From Lachnospiraceae bacterium (GTDB taxonomy: Bacteria > Bacillota > Clostridia > Lachnospirales > Lachnospiraceae), in contig JAKSRV010000006.1 in the NCBI GenBank assembly GCA_024403435.1, forward strand, positions 1 through 40,567: a stretch of DNA of 40,567 nucleotides. Reading direction: 5' to 3'. The notes below the pieces were generated by a model, which saw nothing but the letters and a program-made list of their open reading frames with translations, made no database searches and was not told where the DNA came from. The translations under genes were made by a program, and so were the position numbers. Below, one piece after another: positions 16,521 through 24,938 of the stretch. How positions within the stretch are numbered: position 1 is the stretch's first letter; each line of letters starts with the position of its first letter.

Positions 16521-16533
16521 AGGAGAGAGATGA

Positions 16534-17907
16534 ATGGGAGTAATTGACAAGATTAAAGAAGATGGATTTATGAATGTAATCAGATGTGATGAGCCTTCAT
16601 ATCTGGTGTGGAAGTGGCGTCATGAGGGTGAGGACAGCAAGCGAGAGAACGCTATCAGATTCGGTTCTTCACTCAGAGTAAAGGATGGAGAGGTTGCGGT
16701 ATTCGTATACAAGCAGAATAATGACGTATACCAGGATTTCATCGAGGGACCCTATGACGGAATCATTCAGACCAAGAACTTCCCCGTGCTTGCCAATATT
16801 ATCGGAATAGCTTACGAAGGAGACACTCCTTTCCAGGCTGAGGTTTACTTTATCAATACAGCAGGAATTATCCAGGTTCCTTTTGGAGTTCCTTACTTTG
16901 ATCTTTTTGATCCCAGATATCAGGATTACAGTGTACCCGTTGCTGTACGTGGAAGCGTTACATTTAAGATTACAGATTACAGAGAGTTTGTTAAGCTTCA
17001 CAGATTAATCGAGTTTAAGCTCGAAGACCTTCAGAATCAGGTTCGCGATAAGGTTATTCAGAATGTAAAGGGTATTGTTGCTAACATACCTGCTACCACA
17101 GGAATGCCTGCAGTTCAGATTGAGCGCAATATTCCTATGGTTAATACCATGGCTGAGAGCAGCCTGAAGGCAGCTATTGAGCCTATATTCGGAATTGATA
17201 TCATCACTACCGACGTAAGTGCTATTGAGCTTGATAAGTCAAGTGTAGGATATCAGGAACTTAAGAAGGTTACTCAGGATGTTACAACTGCTACTGTTGA
17301 GGCAAGAACCGCAGCAGAAGTTAAGAACATCGCTGCAATGCAGGAGATTAATGCAGAGAATATGAGAGAAACCCTTCGTATTCAGAGGGAAGAAGCTCAG
17401 TATGCTCAGCATCTTCAGACACAGTCATCTAATCTTGCGGCATATCAGATTGGGGCACAGACAGAGGTTGGCGTAGCAGGTGCCAATGCTTTGGGACAGA
17501 TGGGTGCAGCAGGCGGAACAACCGTAAACGGAGACGGCGGAATGAACTTTACCGGAATGATGACAGGAATGGCAATCGGCGGAGCAATCGGTCAGAATAT
17601 TGCCGGAACCATGAACGGTATGATGGCGCCTATGCAGAATATGGCTGCCGGTAATCAGGCTGCAGGCAATCAGCCTATGACACCTCCTCCTATTCCTACA
17701 TCAGCATATTATGTGGCTGTAGACGGACAGCCTACAGGTCCTTATGATTTAAATACATTAAAGAATATGGCAGGATACGGAGCTTTTGGCAAGGAGAGTC
17801 TTGTATGGAAGCAGGGCATGGCTGAATGGAGCGCTGCAGGTAATGTTGCGGATTTGGCATCTGCTTTCGTAGTACCCGGAATGCCGCCTATTCCTCCAAT
17901 GAATTAG
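16534..17907 (+). CDS. SPFH-domain protein with C-terminal GYF_2 domain
   Basis: A 457-residue protein of the YdjI-like ('virion core protein'-like) SPFH group. It starts GVIDKIKEDGFMNVIRCDEP; residues ~25-240 make the SPFH/Band-7 fold (GSVTFKITDYREFVKLH, LEDLQNQVRDKVIQNVKG). A Glu/Ala-rich helical stretch (245-300) fits coiled-coil oligomerisation. A Gly/Met/Ala-rich linker (310-390) leads to a GYF_2/DUF4339 module: YYVAVDGQPTGPYDLNTL and SLVWKQGMAEW. SPFH proteins form membrane-associated cages or scaffolds. In Gram-positives this type often accompanies zinc-ribbon membrane proteins, as here. A strong terminator follows. Confidence 0.88.
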   Translation: MGVIDKIKEDGFMNVIRCDEPSYLVWKWRHEGEDSKRENAIRFGSSLRVKDGEVAVFVYKQNNDVYQDFIEGPYDGIIQTKNFPVLANIIGIAYEGDTPFQAEVYFINTAGIIQVPFGVPYFDLFDPRYQDYSVPVAVRGSVTFKITDYREFVKLHRLIEFKLEDLQNQVRDKVIQNVKGIVANIPATTGMPAVQIERNIPMVNTMAESSLKAAIEPIFGIDIITTDVSAIELDKSSVGYQELKKVTQDVTTATVEARTAAEVKNIAAMQEINAENMRETLRIQREEAQYAQHLQTQSSNLAAYQIGAQTEVGVAGANALGQMGAAGGTTVNGDGGMNFTGMMTGMAIGGAIGQNIAGTMNGMMAPMQNMAAGNQAAGNQPMTPPPIPTSAYYVAVDGQPTGPYDLNTLKNMAGYGAFGKESLVWKQGMAEWSAAGNVADLASAFVVPGMPPIPPMN

Positions 17908-17953
17908 TTCCTTCTAATATTTGAAATTTTAAATTTAAGAATAATGAGAATAG

Positions 17954-17984
17954 AAAAACCAAGGCTGACTGAGCCTTGGTTTTT
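17954..17984. terminator. Bidirectional rho-independent terminator
   Basis: A stem of about 13 bp (17954-17966 with 17972-17984; core ACCAAGGCT/AGCCTTGGT), a 5-base loop, a T run on the plus side and an A run (T on the minus strand) on the other. It separates the convergent SPFH (+) and PHP (-) genes and can serve both. Confidence 0.88.
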
Positions 17985-17998
17985 TTAATATCACATCT

Positions 17999-18901
17999 TT
18001 AAGATTTTCTTGCAGCTTTCAAATTATCCCAAACATCATTCGGAATATACAGTTTACCGTAGCCGGTGCCCATATCGAGGCCGGGTTTGTTGTCTCCGTG
18101 GAAATCGGATCCTCCACTGATGGCAAGTCCGTGGGCGGAAGCCAATTCACGAACATATCGCTCATCAGCTTGTGAGTGAGTGCAGTAGATGGCTTCGATA
18201 CCGATTAAGCCGGCTTGTTTCATCTCAATTATAAGTGTCTCAAGTTCTGTTTTAGAGAAATTATAAATAAGTGGATGAGCCAATATAGGAATGCCGCCTG
18301 CCGCAATGGTAAGCTCAACTGCCTGAATTGGTGTTACCTTTTCACGGGGAACATATCCGGGACATCCGGGGCTTAAATATCTGTCAAAAGCTTCCTTGGT
18401 ACTTTTGACGTAGCCGTATTCAAGGAGATATCTTGCAAAGTGAGCTCTTGTGAGCACACAGTCGGGAAACATCTCGAGCATTCCGGCATAGGAGATGCCG
18501 ATACCGAGAGAAGCAAGTTTTTCTGCCATTTTTTCATTTCTTCCGTCGCGGGAATTAATGAACTCAGAGAGCTTGCCGGTGAACGCGGTATCATTTATAT
18601 CAAAATCGAGACCTACGACGTGAACATCGCGGCCCATGTATTCGGTTGAAAATTCAATACCCGGAATAATCTCGGGTACAGCGGGAACTGTACTGCCTTC
18701 TGTCGGTACTGCAGTTGACGGAAATGGAATCGTGCCGTCTTTGAGGGCTTGGGCATAAGCCATGGCTTCCGATAAACCGTCAGTTGTATCGTGGTCGGTG
18801 AGAGCAAAGGCGGTAAGGCCTTTTTCCATTGCGTGAATAACGAGCTCCGAAGGCGTAAGTGTTCCGTCTGATTTGGTCGAATGATTGTGTAAATCTATCA
18901 T
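17999..18901 (-). CDS. PHP-domain phosphoesterase (YciV/RNase AM-like)
   Basis: The 300-residue protein begins MIDLHNHSTKSDGTLTP, the first PHP metal motif (H5, H7, D12), followed by ALTDHDTTDGL, PGIEFSTEY, LAHPLIYN and SGGSDFHGDN, which supply the trinuclear metal site. Length and order match the YciV-like group, which removes phosphates from 3',5'-bisphosphate nucleotides or trims 5' ends of RNA. Between the second and third motifs (about residues 55-77) there is a Pro/Thr/Val-rich insertion not usual in this group. It lies 81 bp downstream of the ABC-F gene, with a terminator between, so readthrough or an unseen promoter would be needed. Confidence 0.9.
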   Translation of the reverse strand: MIDLHNHSTKSDGTLTPSELVIHAMEKGLTAFALTDHDTTDGLSEAMAYAQALKDGTIPFPSTAVPTEGSTVPAVPEIIPGIEFSTEYMGRDVHVVGLDFDINDTAFTGKLSEFINSRDGRNEKMAEKLASLGIGISYAGMLEMFPDCVLTRAHFARYLLEYGYVKSTKEAFDRYLSPGCPGYVPREKVTPIQAVELTIAAGGIPILAHPLIYNFSKTELETLIIEMKQAGLIGIEAIYCTHSQADERYVRELASAHGLAISGGSDFHGDNKPGLDMGTGYGKLYIPNDVWDNLKAARKS

Positions 18902-18926
18902 TGATTGACGCCTCTGTATAAAAATT

Positions 18927-18958
18927 ATTGCTTACCCACAGCTAAGCGGGTAAGCAAT
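18927..18958 (-). terminator. Rho-independent terminator of the ABC-F gene
   Basis: ATTGCTTACCC at 18927-18937 pairs perfectly over 11 bp with GGGTAAGCAAT at 18948-18958, loop of 10. Read on the minus strand it is followed by a T-rich tail and lies 25 bp past the ABC-F stop. Confidence 0.82.
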
Positions 18959-18982
18959 GGATTGTTGGTATGAACACTGTAA

Positions 18983-20620
18983 TTAGTTCTCGTCGTCCTC
19001 GGTGGCAGCGGTAAATACTGTACGCTTTCTTGCCATCTCATCACTTGCAAGATAATCATCGTAGGTAGTGATCTTGTCAACGATTGTTCCGTCAGGAAGA
19101 ATCTCGATGATTCTGTTGGCAGAGGTCTGTACAAACTGGTGATCGTGACAAGAGAAGAGTGCAACACCTGAGAACTTAATCAGTCCGTTGTTGAGGGCGG
19201 TGATTGATTCCATGTCAAGGTGGTTGGTGGGCTCATCGAAGATGAGGCAGTTGGCCTGCTGAATCATCATCTTTGAAAGGAGACAACGAACCTTCTCACC
19301 ACCGGAGAGGATCTTTACCTTCTTGACACCGTCCTCACCGGGGAAGAGCATTCTTCCGAGGTATCCACGTACATAGGTAACATCCTTAACGGGAGAGTAG
19401 CCGGTGAGCCACTCGGTAATTGTCATATCATTATTGAACTCGGCGGTATTATCCTTGGGGAAATATGCCTGAGAAGTGGTAACGCCCCACTTGAAGCTTC
19501 CCTCATCGGGCTCGAGTTCGCCTGCAAGAATCTGGAAAAGAGTAGTCTTTGCAAGTTCCTGACCGCCTACGAAAGCAATCTTGTCATCATGTCCCATGAT
19601 GAATGATACATCATTGAGAACCTTCTCTCCGTTGATGGTCTTTGAAAGATGTTCAACAACGAGAACTTCGTTACCGATTTCACGCTCGGGTCTGAAGTCG
19701 ATATAGGGATATTTACGGCTTGAAGGACGCATGTCATCAAGCTGAATCTTTTCAAGGGCACGCTTACGCGAGGTAGCCTGCTTTGACTTTGAAGCGTTTG
19801 CAGAGAAACGTGAGATGAACTCCTGCAATTCCTTGATCTGCTCTTCCTTCTTTTTGTTGGCTTCCTTCATCTGACGAATCATCAACTGGCTTGACTCGTA
19901 CCAGAAATCATAGTTACCGGCATAGAGCTGAATCTTGCCGTAATCGATATCTGCGATATGTGTACATACCTTGTTGAGGAAATAACGGTCATGGCTGACA
20001 ACAATAACGGTGTTGTCGAAATCAATGAGGAAATCCTCAAGCCATGCGATAGCATCGAGATCGAGGTGGTTGGTAGGCTCGTCGAGAAGAAGGATGTCGG
20101 GATTACCGAACAGTGCCTTTGCAAGGAGAACCTTTACCTTGAGAGAACCGTCAAGGTCTGCCATGGTAGAGTAGTGATACTCAGTGCCGATGCCGAGACC
20201 GTTGAGAAGAGTAGCTGCATTACTTTCAGCTTCCCATCCGTCCATCTCTGCAAATTCAGACTCAAGTTCGCTGGCACGGATACCGTCCTCCTCGGAGAAA
20301 TCTTCCTTGGCATAGATGGCATCCTTTTCCTTCATGATTTCATAAAGGCGGGCATTACCCATCATTACGGTGTCGAGTACAACATTTGCATCGTACTTAA
20401 AGTGATCCTGCTCAAGTACAGAAAGTCTCTGGCCGGGGGTGATTACGATTTCACCGTTTGTGGTATCAAGAGCACCTGAAAGAATCTTAAGGAAGGTAGA
20501 TTTACCTGCTCCGTTGGCTCCGATGAGACCATAGCAGTTACCTTCGGTGAATTTAATGTTAACTTCTTCGAAAAGAGCTTTCTTACCTACACGGTAAGTG
20601 ACGTTGTTAGCACTTATCAT
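18983..20620 (-). CDS. ABC-F family ATPase (translation factor type)
   Basis: Two ABC domains in 545 residues with no membrane part. Domain 1: Walker A GANGAGKS (34-41), LLLDEPTNHLD and VIVVSHDRYFLNKV; its signature is degenerate (LDGSLKVKVLL rather than LSGGQ). A Lys/Glu-rich inter-domain linker (about 240-300) follows. Domain 2: the Walker A is GGQELAKTT, with Ala in place of the usual Gly before Lys, then LSGGEKVRCLL, FDEPTNHLD and FSCHDHQFV. The layout matches the YkpA/YbiT-type ABC-F proteins that bind the ribosomal E site; some also give antibiotic resistance, which nothing here shows. The C-terminus is acidic (ATEDDEN). A promoter candidate lies upstream. Confidence 0.92.
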   Translation of the reverse strand: MISANNVTYRVGKKALFEEVNIKFTEGNCYGLIGANGAGKSTFLKILSGALDTTNGEIVITPGQRLSVLEQDHFKYDANVVLDTVMMGNARLYEIMKEKDAIYAKEDFSEEDGIRASELESEFAEMDGWEAESNAATLLNGLGIGTEYHYSTMADLDGSLKVKVLLAKALFGNPDILLLDEPTNHLDLDAIAWLEDFLIDFDNTVIVVSHDRYFLNKVCTHIADIDYGKIQLYAGNYDFWYESSQLMIRQMKEANKKKEEQIKELQEFISRFSANASKSKQATSRKRALEKIQLDDMRPSSRKYPYIDFRPEREIGNEVLVVEHLSKTINGEKVLNDVSFIMGHDDKIAFVGGQELAKTTLFQILAGELEPDEGSFKWGVTTSQAYFPKDNTAEFNNDMTITEWLTGYSPVKDVTYVRGYLGRMLFPGEDGVKKVKILSGGEKVRCLLSKMMIQQANCLIFDEPTNHLDMESITALNNGLIKFSGVALFSCHDHQFVQTSANRIIEILPDGTIVDKITTYDDYLASDEMARKRTVFTAATEDDEN

Positions 20621-20705
20621 TTTTGTTACCTCATTTTAGATATTGTGTTGGCTTATTGCATAAATGATCTATGTATAAGCCGGTTTACAGACTCAAAACA
20701 TTACT

Positions 20706-20734
20706 ATTCTAATAGATAAGAAGATATGACGCAA
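20706..20734 (-). promoter_or_regulatory. Candidate promoter of the ABC-F gene
   Basis: On the minus strand TTGCGT (complement of 20729-20734) and TAGAAT (complement of 20706-20711) are exactly 17 bp apart, about 85 bp upstream of the ABC-F start codon. This is a sequence match only. Confidence 0.5.
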
Positions 20735-20879
20735 GCAAAAGGAGGGAAAAACGGATAAAGAACTATATTTTGCAATGATTTTTCAACGTTTTAAGGGCTA
20801 TATTGAGTAATTGATAGTTTTGTGATACTATAATCTAGTTATATTATGACATTTTATGCACATTTAGTAGGAGGGATAT

Positions 20880-21839
20880 ATGAATTGTAGTTTTTGTGGT
20901 TCGCCTGTTGAGGCAGGTGCGCTTTTTTGTACTAATTGCGGAAGTACAGTTTCCGCTAATAATAACAGTACTCCTGCAATGGCACCCGCGAGTGCCGTGG
21001 CAGCAGGTACGATGGCAGCTGCCGGAGCAGTAGTGGGAGATGCAGTTGGTAATTCATCAATGGATTTTGAGCAGACGGTTGCGTTTGGCGGATCGTCGGT
21101 AAATACCTCAGCAGCAAATAATTCGTCAGTAAACAACACGGTTAATGCAGTTTCAGCAAGTGCTGCAGAGCCTCAGCCTATTGATGCGTATGCACAGGTA
21201 AATCCTAACTCTTCTTATGCTTCTCAGACTGCAGCACCTGCTCAGAGCAGTGCATCTCAGAATCCTTATGCAGCTAACAGTTCATATGGCCAGAACGGAA
21301 GCTACGGTCAGCAGGGAGCGTACGGTCAACAGGGCGCTTACGGTCAGACTGCAAGTTACGGTCAGCAGGGAGCATATGGTCAGCAGGGCGTTTACGGCCA
21401 GACTTCACCCTACGGTCAGCAGGGCACATACGGTCAGAACGGTATGTACGGACAGCAGAGTGCGTATAGTCAGAATAGTGCATACGGTCAGACAAGTCCT
21501 TATAGTCAGAATAATATGATGTATGGAACTACCGGCGGATATCAGTCATACAATACCCCGGTATCTTCTGTAAACGATGGTTCGACATCAACACTTGTAC
21601 TCGGAATAGTCAGCCTTGCACTTGCATTTACGGTTTATTTTTCACTGGGAAGTGTTATTATGGCGCCTATTTCAATTGCTAAGGCGGTTAAATACAAGAA
21701 GCGTGAGGGTGCTATGAACGGTAAGTGTAAGGCCGGACTCGGTCTGTCTATCGGTGCACTCGCGGTATGTGCTCTTTGGGTATTGGTAATTGTTATTACG
21801 GTTGTGGATGAACTTAACAGATACAACTACTATTATTAA
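20880..21839 (+). CDS. Zinc-ribbon protein with YGQ hexapeptide repeats and C-terminal DUF4190-like membrane domain
   Basis: AGGAGG lies just before ATG 20880. The 319-residue protein starts with a double-CxxC zinc ribbon (MNCSFCG and FCTNCG, Cys 3, 6, 17 and 20). An Ala/Ser/Asn-rich region (25-134) leads to 13 tandem hexapeptides (135-212) of consensus [A/S/P]-Y-[G/S]-Q-x-x, for example SYGQQG and AYGQQG. The C-terminal part has two membrane segments (about 236-262 and 285-308) around KYKKREG, as in DUF4190 proteins, and ends YNYYY. The ribbon and repeats are probably cytoplasmic. The role is unknown; repeat composition resembles prion-like phase-separating domains (see findings). Confidence 0.8.
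   Translation: MNCSFCGSPVEAGALFCTNCGSTVSANNNSTPAMAPASAVAAGTMAAAGAVVGDAVGNSSMDFEQTVAFGGSSVNTSAANNSSVNNTVNAVSASAAEPQPIDAYAQVNPNSSYASQTAAPAQSSASQNPYAANSSYGQNGSYGQQGAYGQQGAYGQTASYGQQGAYGQQGVYGQTSPYGQQGTYGQNGMYGQQSAYSQNSAYGQTSPYSQNNMMYGTTGGYQSYNTPVSSVNDGSTSTLVLGIVSLALAFTVYFSLGSVIMAPISIAKAVKYKKREGAMNGKCKAGLGLSIGALAVCALWVLVIVITVVDELNRYNYYY
21282..21515 (+). repeat. 13 tandem hexapeptide-coding repeats (18 bp)
   Basis: Within the zinc-ribbon gene, 13 consecutive 18-bp units encode Y-G/S-Q-centred hexads. Units such as TACGGTCAGCAGGGAGCG recur with synonymous changes. No indel breaks the frame, so the repeat number is kept in phase. Confidence 0.9.
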
Positions 21840-21863
21840 TACTTTAGTCAGGTGGAACAGGTT

Positions 21864-22823
21864 GTGAAAAAGAACAGTGATTTGAATCATGAGGAAAAAA
21901 AGAGCAGAAAAAAGAAAATAGCTGTAAGAGTAGTAGTGATAGTGGTTGCATTTATTTTGATATCAAATCTTATTGCAACAAAAATTATTTATGACTCTAT
22001 CTTTACGAGATATGACGGGACACCTGATTTTGATCTGAATGAATATTCGGAATTGATGGATTCCGGAATCAGCATTGATATAGCTGAGGGAAATGAGACT
22101 CTTCAGGGATATTTTTATGATGTTGAGAATGAGAAGGGAATGATAGTCATTGCACCCGGCCTTCATGCCGGAGCTTATGATTACCTTCCTATGACCGGTT
22201 ATTTTGTTGAAGCCGGTTGGGATGTTCTCAGCTTTGATCCACTCGGATGTTGCAAAAGTACAGGTAAGTCAACAGTAGGTTTTTCACAGGAAATCGAGGA
22301 TCTTGATACGGTGCTTGATTATGTTGAAGCCAATTTCCCGGATGAGAGAATCGTTCTGTTCGGTCACAGCCGCGGTGGTTTTGCAGTATGCAGTATGTTG
22401 GAGAGCAATCATAGTATTGAGGCGGTTGTTACGGTATCCGGACTCAATTCTGCCATGGAAGCTGTAATCGGACTTTCGGAGAGATACATCGGAAAAGCTG
22501 CCAATATCAATTACTTTAACCTATGGGCATATCAGGTAATTCTGTTTGACAAGGCAACAATGGATATACAGGCGGATGATGCGATATCGGCAAGCGATAT
22601 TCCTGTTCTTGTGATTCAGGGAGCCGAAGATCATACCGCACCTGCGGATGCATATTCGGTATATTCGCACAGTGATGAGATAACATCCGATTCGGTGACT
22701 TATACACTTGCTACAGAAGATGGAAGTAACGGCCATACCGATCTGATGTTTGATGAAGACGGCGTAAATGATGCGATGATGGGAGAAATCGTTGAGTTTT
22801 ACGAGAAGGCGTTGGCCGAGTAA
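21864..22823 (+). CDS. Membrane-anchored alpha/beta hydrolase
   Basis: GTG 21864 is taken as start because AGGTGG lies 8 bp upstream; an in-frame GTG at 21852 overlaps that site. The 319-residue protein has a basic N-terminus (KKSRKKK), one membrane segment (about 18-42) and an extracytoplasmic alpha/beta-hydrolase domain. The catalytic triad can be read as S169 in GHSRGG, D256 in QGAEDHTAP and H291 in GHTDLM. The oxyanion region is APGLHAGAYD. The substrate is unknown; lipase, esterase or peptidase are all possible. It follows the repeat-protein gene by 24 bp and is followed by a weak terminator. Confidence 0.85.
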   Translation: MKKNSDLNHEEKKSRKKKIAVRVVVIVVAFILISNLIATKIIYDSIFTRYDGTPDFDLNEYSELMDSGISIDIAEGNETLQGYFYDVENEKGMIVIAPGLHAGAYDYLPMTGYFVEAGWDVLSFDPLGCCKSTGKSTVGFSQEIEDLDTVLDYVEANFPDERIVLFGHSRGGFAVCSMLESNHSIEAVVTVSGLNSAMEAVIGLSERYIGKAANINYFNLWAYQVILFDKATMDIQADDAISASDIPVLVIQGAEDHTAPADAYSVYSHSDEITSDSVTYTLATEDGSNGHTDLMFDEDGVNDAMMGEIVEFYEKALAE

Positions 22824-22851
22824 AAGATATATTATTTTTGTTATATGCACT

Positions 22852-22879
22852 AAAACGTCAATGGGGGATGCACGTTTTT
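22852..22879 (+). terminator. Weak stem-loop terminator after the hydrolase gene
   Basis: AAAACGT at 22852-22858 pairs with ACGTTTT at 22872-22878 (7 bp, 13-base loop), and the T run follows directly. It lies 29 bp after the hydrolase stop and 24 bp before the EAL gene, so it may only attenuate. Confidence 0.4.
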
Positions 22880-22902
22880 CTTAAAGGCACAGAGGTGGTT
22901 CT

Positions 22903-24825
22903 ATGAATATATACACCCAATGCTGTGGTCTGATAGTGCTGTTCATTCTGCTTGTGTTTGACCTTAAGCACAAGAAGGTTGGACTGTTTTCAGAGACAGT
23001 TTACCTCAATATAATATTTATCAACGTGTTCAGTGTAATCATGGGACTGTTGTCGGTTGTTGCTTTGGGTAATCCCGATACATTCAGTCAGACTGCTATT
23101 ATGCTTCTGTGCAAGGGGCATATGGTATCAATTGTGGCTGTTGGTTATACCAACACTGCGTATCTTATTTCGGGAATATACTCGCGTGCACAATTTAAGG
23201 ATATGCTGGCAAAGAATCTGTGGTTGCCGGCGGTTGAAACTATAGCTATTATTATCGCTCCGATAAAATATAGAGAAGCAATGGGCTTGACTTATGCGTC
23301 GGGACTTTGCAGCGGATTTACATTTATTGCCACATTCGGATACGTAGCTGTATGTATATGGCTGGTAATCAAATGGAGAAGACGTTTTGGTAAGCGACGC
23401 AGAGATTCTGTTATCGGTTGGATGATTATTTTATCTGTAGCAACATTGCTTGAGCATATAGTAGGTTTCCTCTATTGCGTGGATTTTGCATGTGCTATCG
23501 GTATGATGCTGATTTACTTCACATTGGAGAATCCCGAGTCCAATATGGATAAAAACTTTGGATGCTTCAATTCACATATGATTTCTCAGTATATGAATCA
23601 GCTGTTGCATAGTAATCAGACGTTCTGTACTATTTATTTGTCAATGGCAGATGCCAAGACAAGTGATGCCGATGACGATTATTTGAATGATAAAATTCGA
23701 CAGATAATTGACTATGTAAATGAGTTCTCATTTGCCAAAGTATTTAAGCTTGTGGAGCAGGAGTTTATTTGTATAGTGCCGGATGAAGGCAAGCTTCAGA
23801 TAGTTGTATCTTGTCTCAGAAACAGATTTTATTACGATCAATTCAGCATGTTCAGTGATACTGTAAACACCAGTGCCGCATCATTGACTCCCAAGTCATT
23901 GATTGTAATGCTGACAGACAGTACCGTTGCTGAGCAGGCCGATGATATTTTACGTGTATTCCAGACTCTCAGAGAGAGTAACAGAGATAATATTACCAGT
24001 ACCAGAATCAGGCTTTGCAAGTCTCATTTTGATGAGCTGAGAGAGAAAGAACAGATTATTCGTGAAATCAGAGAGGCTCTCGATAAGGACCGTGTAGAAG
24101 TATTCTATCAGCCTATTTATTCCACCAAGGAAAAGAGATTTGTGTCGGCTGAGGCTTTGGCACGTATTCGCAGAGAGGATAATTCTATAGTACCTCCCGG
24201 AAAGTTTATTCCGATTGCCGAGGAAACAGGATTGATTCTCAAGCTTGGTGAAAGAGTATTTGAGAAGACCTGCAGATTTATCAAAACGGGACGCCCCAAG
24301 GAATTGGGTATAAAGTACATAGAAGTAAATCTTTCTGTCATTCAGTGTGAGCAGTTGGATTTGGCCAGCAAATACATTCGCATTATGGAAGAGAATAAGG
24401 TTAATCCCAATTTTATTAACCTGGAAATCACTGAGACTGCGACTATTCAGGCTAAGCGTAAGCTTCAGCAGAATATGAAGACATTGATGGACTATGGTGT
24501 GGAATTCTCGCTTGATGATTTTGGTAACGGACATTCCAACCTGGATTATGTAATTGATATGCCTGTAGATATTGTCAAGCTCGATATGTCACTTATCCAG
24601 GCTTATGACAATGAGAAAAAGGCAAAAGCTGTTGTTCAGGCTGCGGTTCGAATGATTCTTGATATGGAACTCAATGCGCTTACAGAGGGCGTTGAGACCA
24701 AGGAACAGCTCGATGAGATGGTTAGAATCGGAGTTGATTATATTCAGGGATACTATTTCTCTAAGCCTATTCCGGAAGATGAGTTCATAGAGTTCCTTGA
24801 AAGGCATCAAGGAATAGCGGGTTAA
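22903..24825 (+). CDS. Membrane-bound EAL-domain c-di-GMP phosphodiesterase
   Basis: A 640-residue protein. The N-terminal ~220 residues form about 7 membrane helices (a probable sensor), followed by a region (about 225-385) that may be a degenerate GGDEF-like domain without GGDEF residues. The EAL domain occupies about 395-635 and keeps its catalytic motifs: SAEALARIR (EAL), NLEITE, LDDFGNGHSNL, VKLDMS, TEGVET and QGYYFSKP. It should therefore cleave c-di-GMP to pGpG and respond to a signal in or at the membrane. AGAGGTGG precedes ATG 22903. A stem-loop terminator follows. Confidence 0.92.
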   Translation: MNIYTQCCGLIVLFILLVFDLKHKKVGLFSETVYLNIIFINVFSVIMGLLSVVALGNPDTFSQTAIMLLCKGHMVSIVAVGYTNTAYLISGIYSRAQFKDMLAKNLWLPAVETIAIIIAPIKYREAMGLTYASGLCSGFTFIATFGYVAVCIWLVIKWRRRFGKRRRDSVIGWMIILSVATLLEHIVGFLYCVDFACAIGMMLIYFTLENPESNMDKNFGCFNSHMISQYMNQLLHSNQTFCTIYLSMADAKTSDADDDYLNDKIRQIIDYVNEFSFAKVFKLVEQEFICIVPDEGKLQIVVSCLRNRFYYDQFSMFSDTVNTSAASLTPKSLIVMLTDSTVAEQADDILRVFQTLRESNRDNITSTRIRLCKSHFDELREKEQIIREIREALDKDRVEVFYQPIYSTKEKRFVSAEALARIRREDNSIVPPGKFIPIAEETGLILKLGERVFEKTCRFIKTGRPKELGIKYIEVNLSVIQCEQLDLASKYIRIMEENKVNPNFINLEITETATIQAKRKLQQNMKTLMDYGVEFSLDDFGNGHSNLDYVIDMPVDIVKLDMSLIQAYDNEKKAKAVVQAAVRMILDMELNALTEGVETKEQLDEMVRIGVDYIQGYYFSKPIPEDEFIEFLERHQGIAG

Positions 24826-24832
24826 TATTCCC

Positions 24833-24870
24833 ACCAATTTCAATAGATTGGTTTTAAAAATCTTTTTTGA
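24833..24870 (+). terminator. Terminator after the EAL gene
   Basis: ACCAAT (24833-24838) pairs with ATTGGT (24847-24852), loop of 8, then a TTTT...CTTTTTT tail. The stem is short (6 bp), but position and T-rich tail fit. Confidence 0.55.
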
Positions 24871-24878
24871 ATTTTATA

Positions 24879-24907
24879 TTGACATTCTATTGGTGGTTGG
24901 ATATAAT
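24879..24907 (+). promoter_or_regulatory. Consensus sigma-A promoter of the tRNA-Arg gene
   Basis: TTGACA (24879-24884) and TATAAT (24902-24907) both match consensus exactly and are 17 bp apart. The tRNA begins 32 bp after the -10 box. This is the strongest promoter visible in the window, as expected for a stable RNA. Confidence 0.92.
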
Positions 24908-24938
24908 ATCATCTGTTGTGACAAACAACTGAATGAAT

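Noticed and set aside
16534..17907. Phage or viral origin suggested by 'virion core protein' similarity
   Set aside because: That label is historical for this SPFH group; neighbours are housekeeping genes and there are no phage genes.
19958..20479. 173-codon plus-strand open frame opposite the ABC-F gene
   Set aside because: Antisense to a gene with clear ABC motifs; no ribosome site or recognisable domain.
18983..20620. Antibiotic-resistance ABC-F
   Set aside because: Layout fits the housekeeping YkpA/YbiT-type group; nothing in the sequence shows a resistance-type interdomain loop.
20821..20834. Promoter for the YGQ repeat gene based on TATAAT at 20829-20834
   Set aside because: No -35 hexamer at suitable distance (TTGATA is only 12 bp upstream, TTGAGT 20 bp).
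23950..24534. 194-codon minus-strand open frame opposite the EAL domain
   Set aside because: Lies over catalytic EAL codons; a shadow frame.
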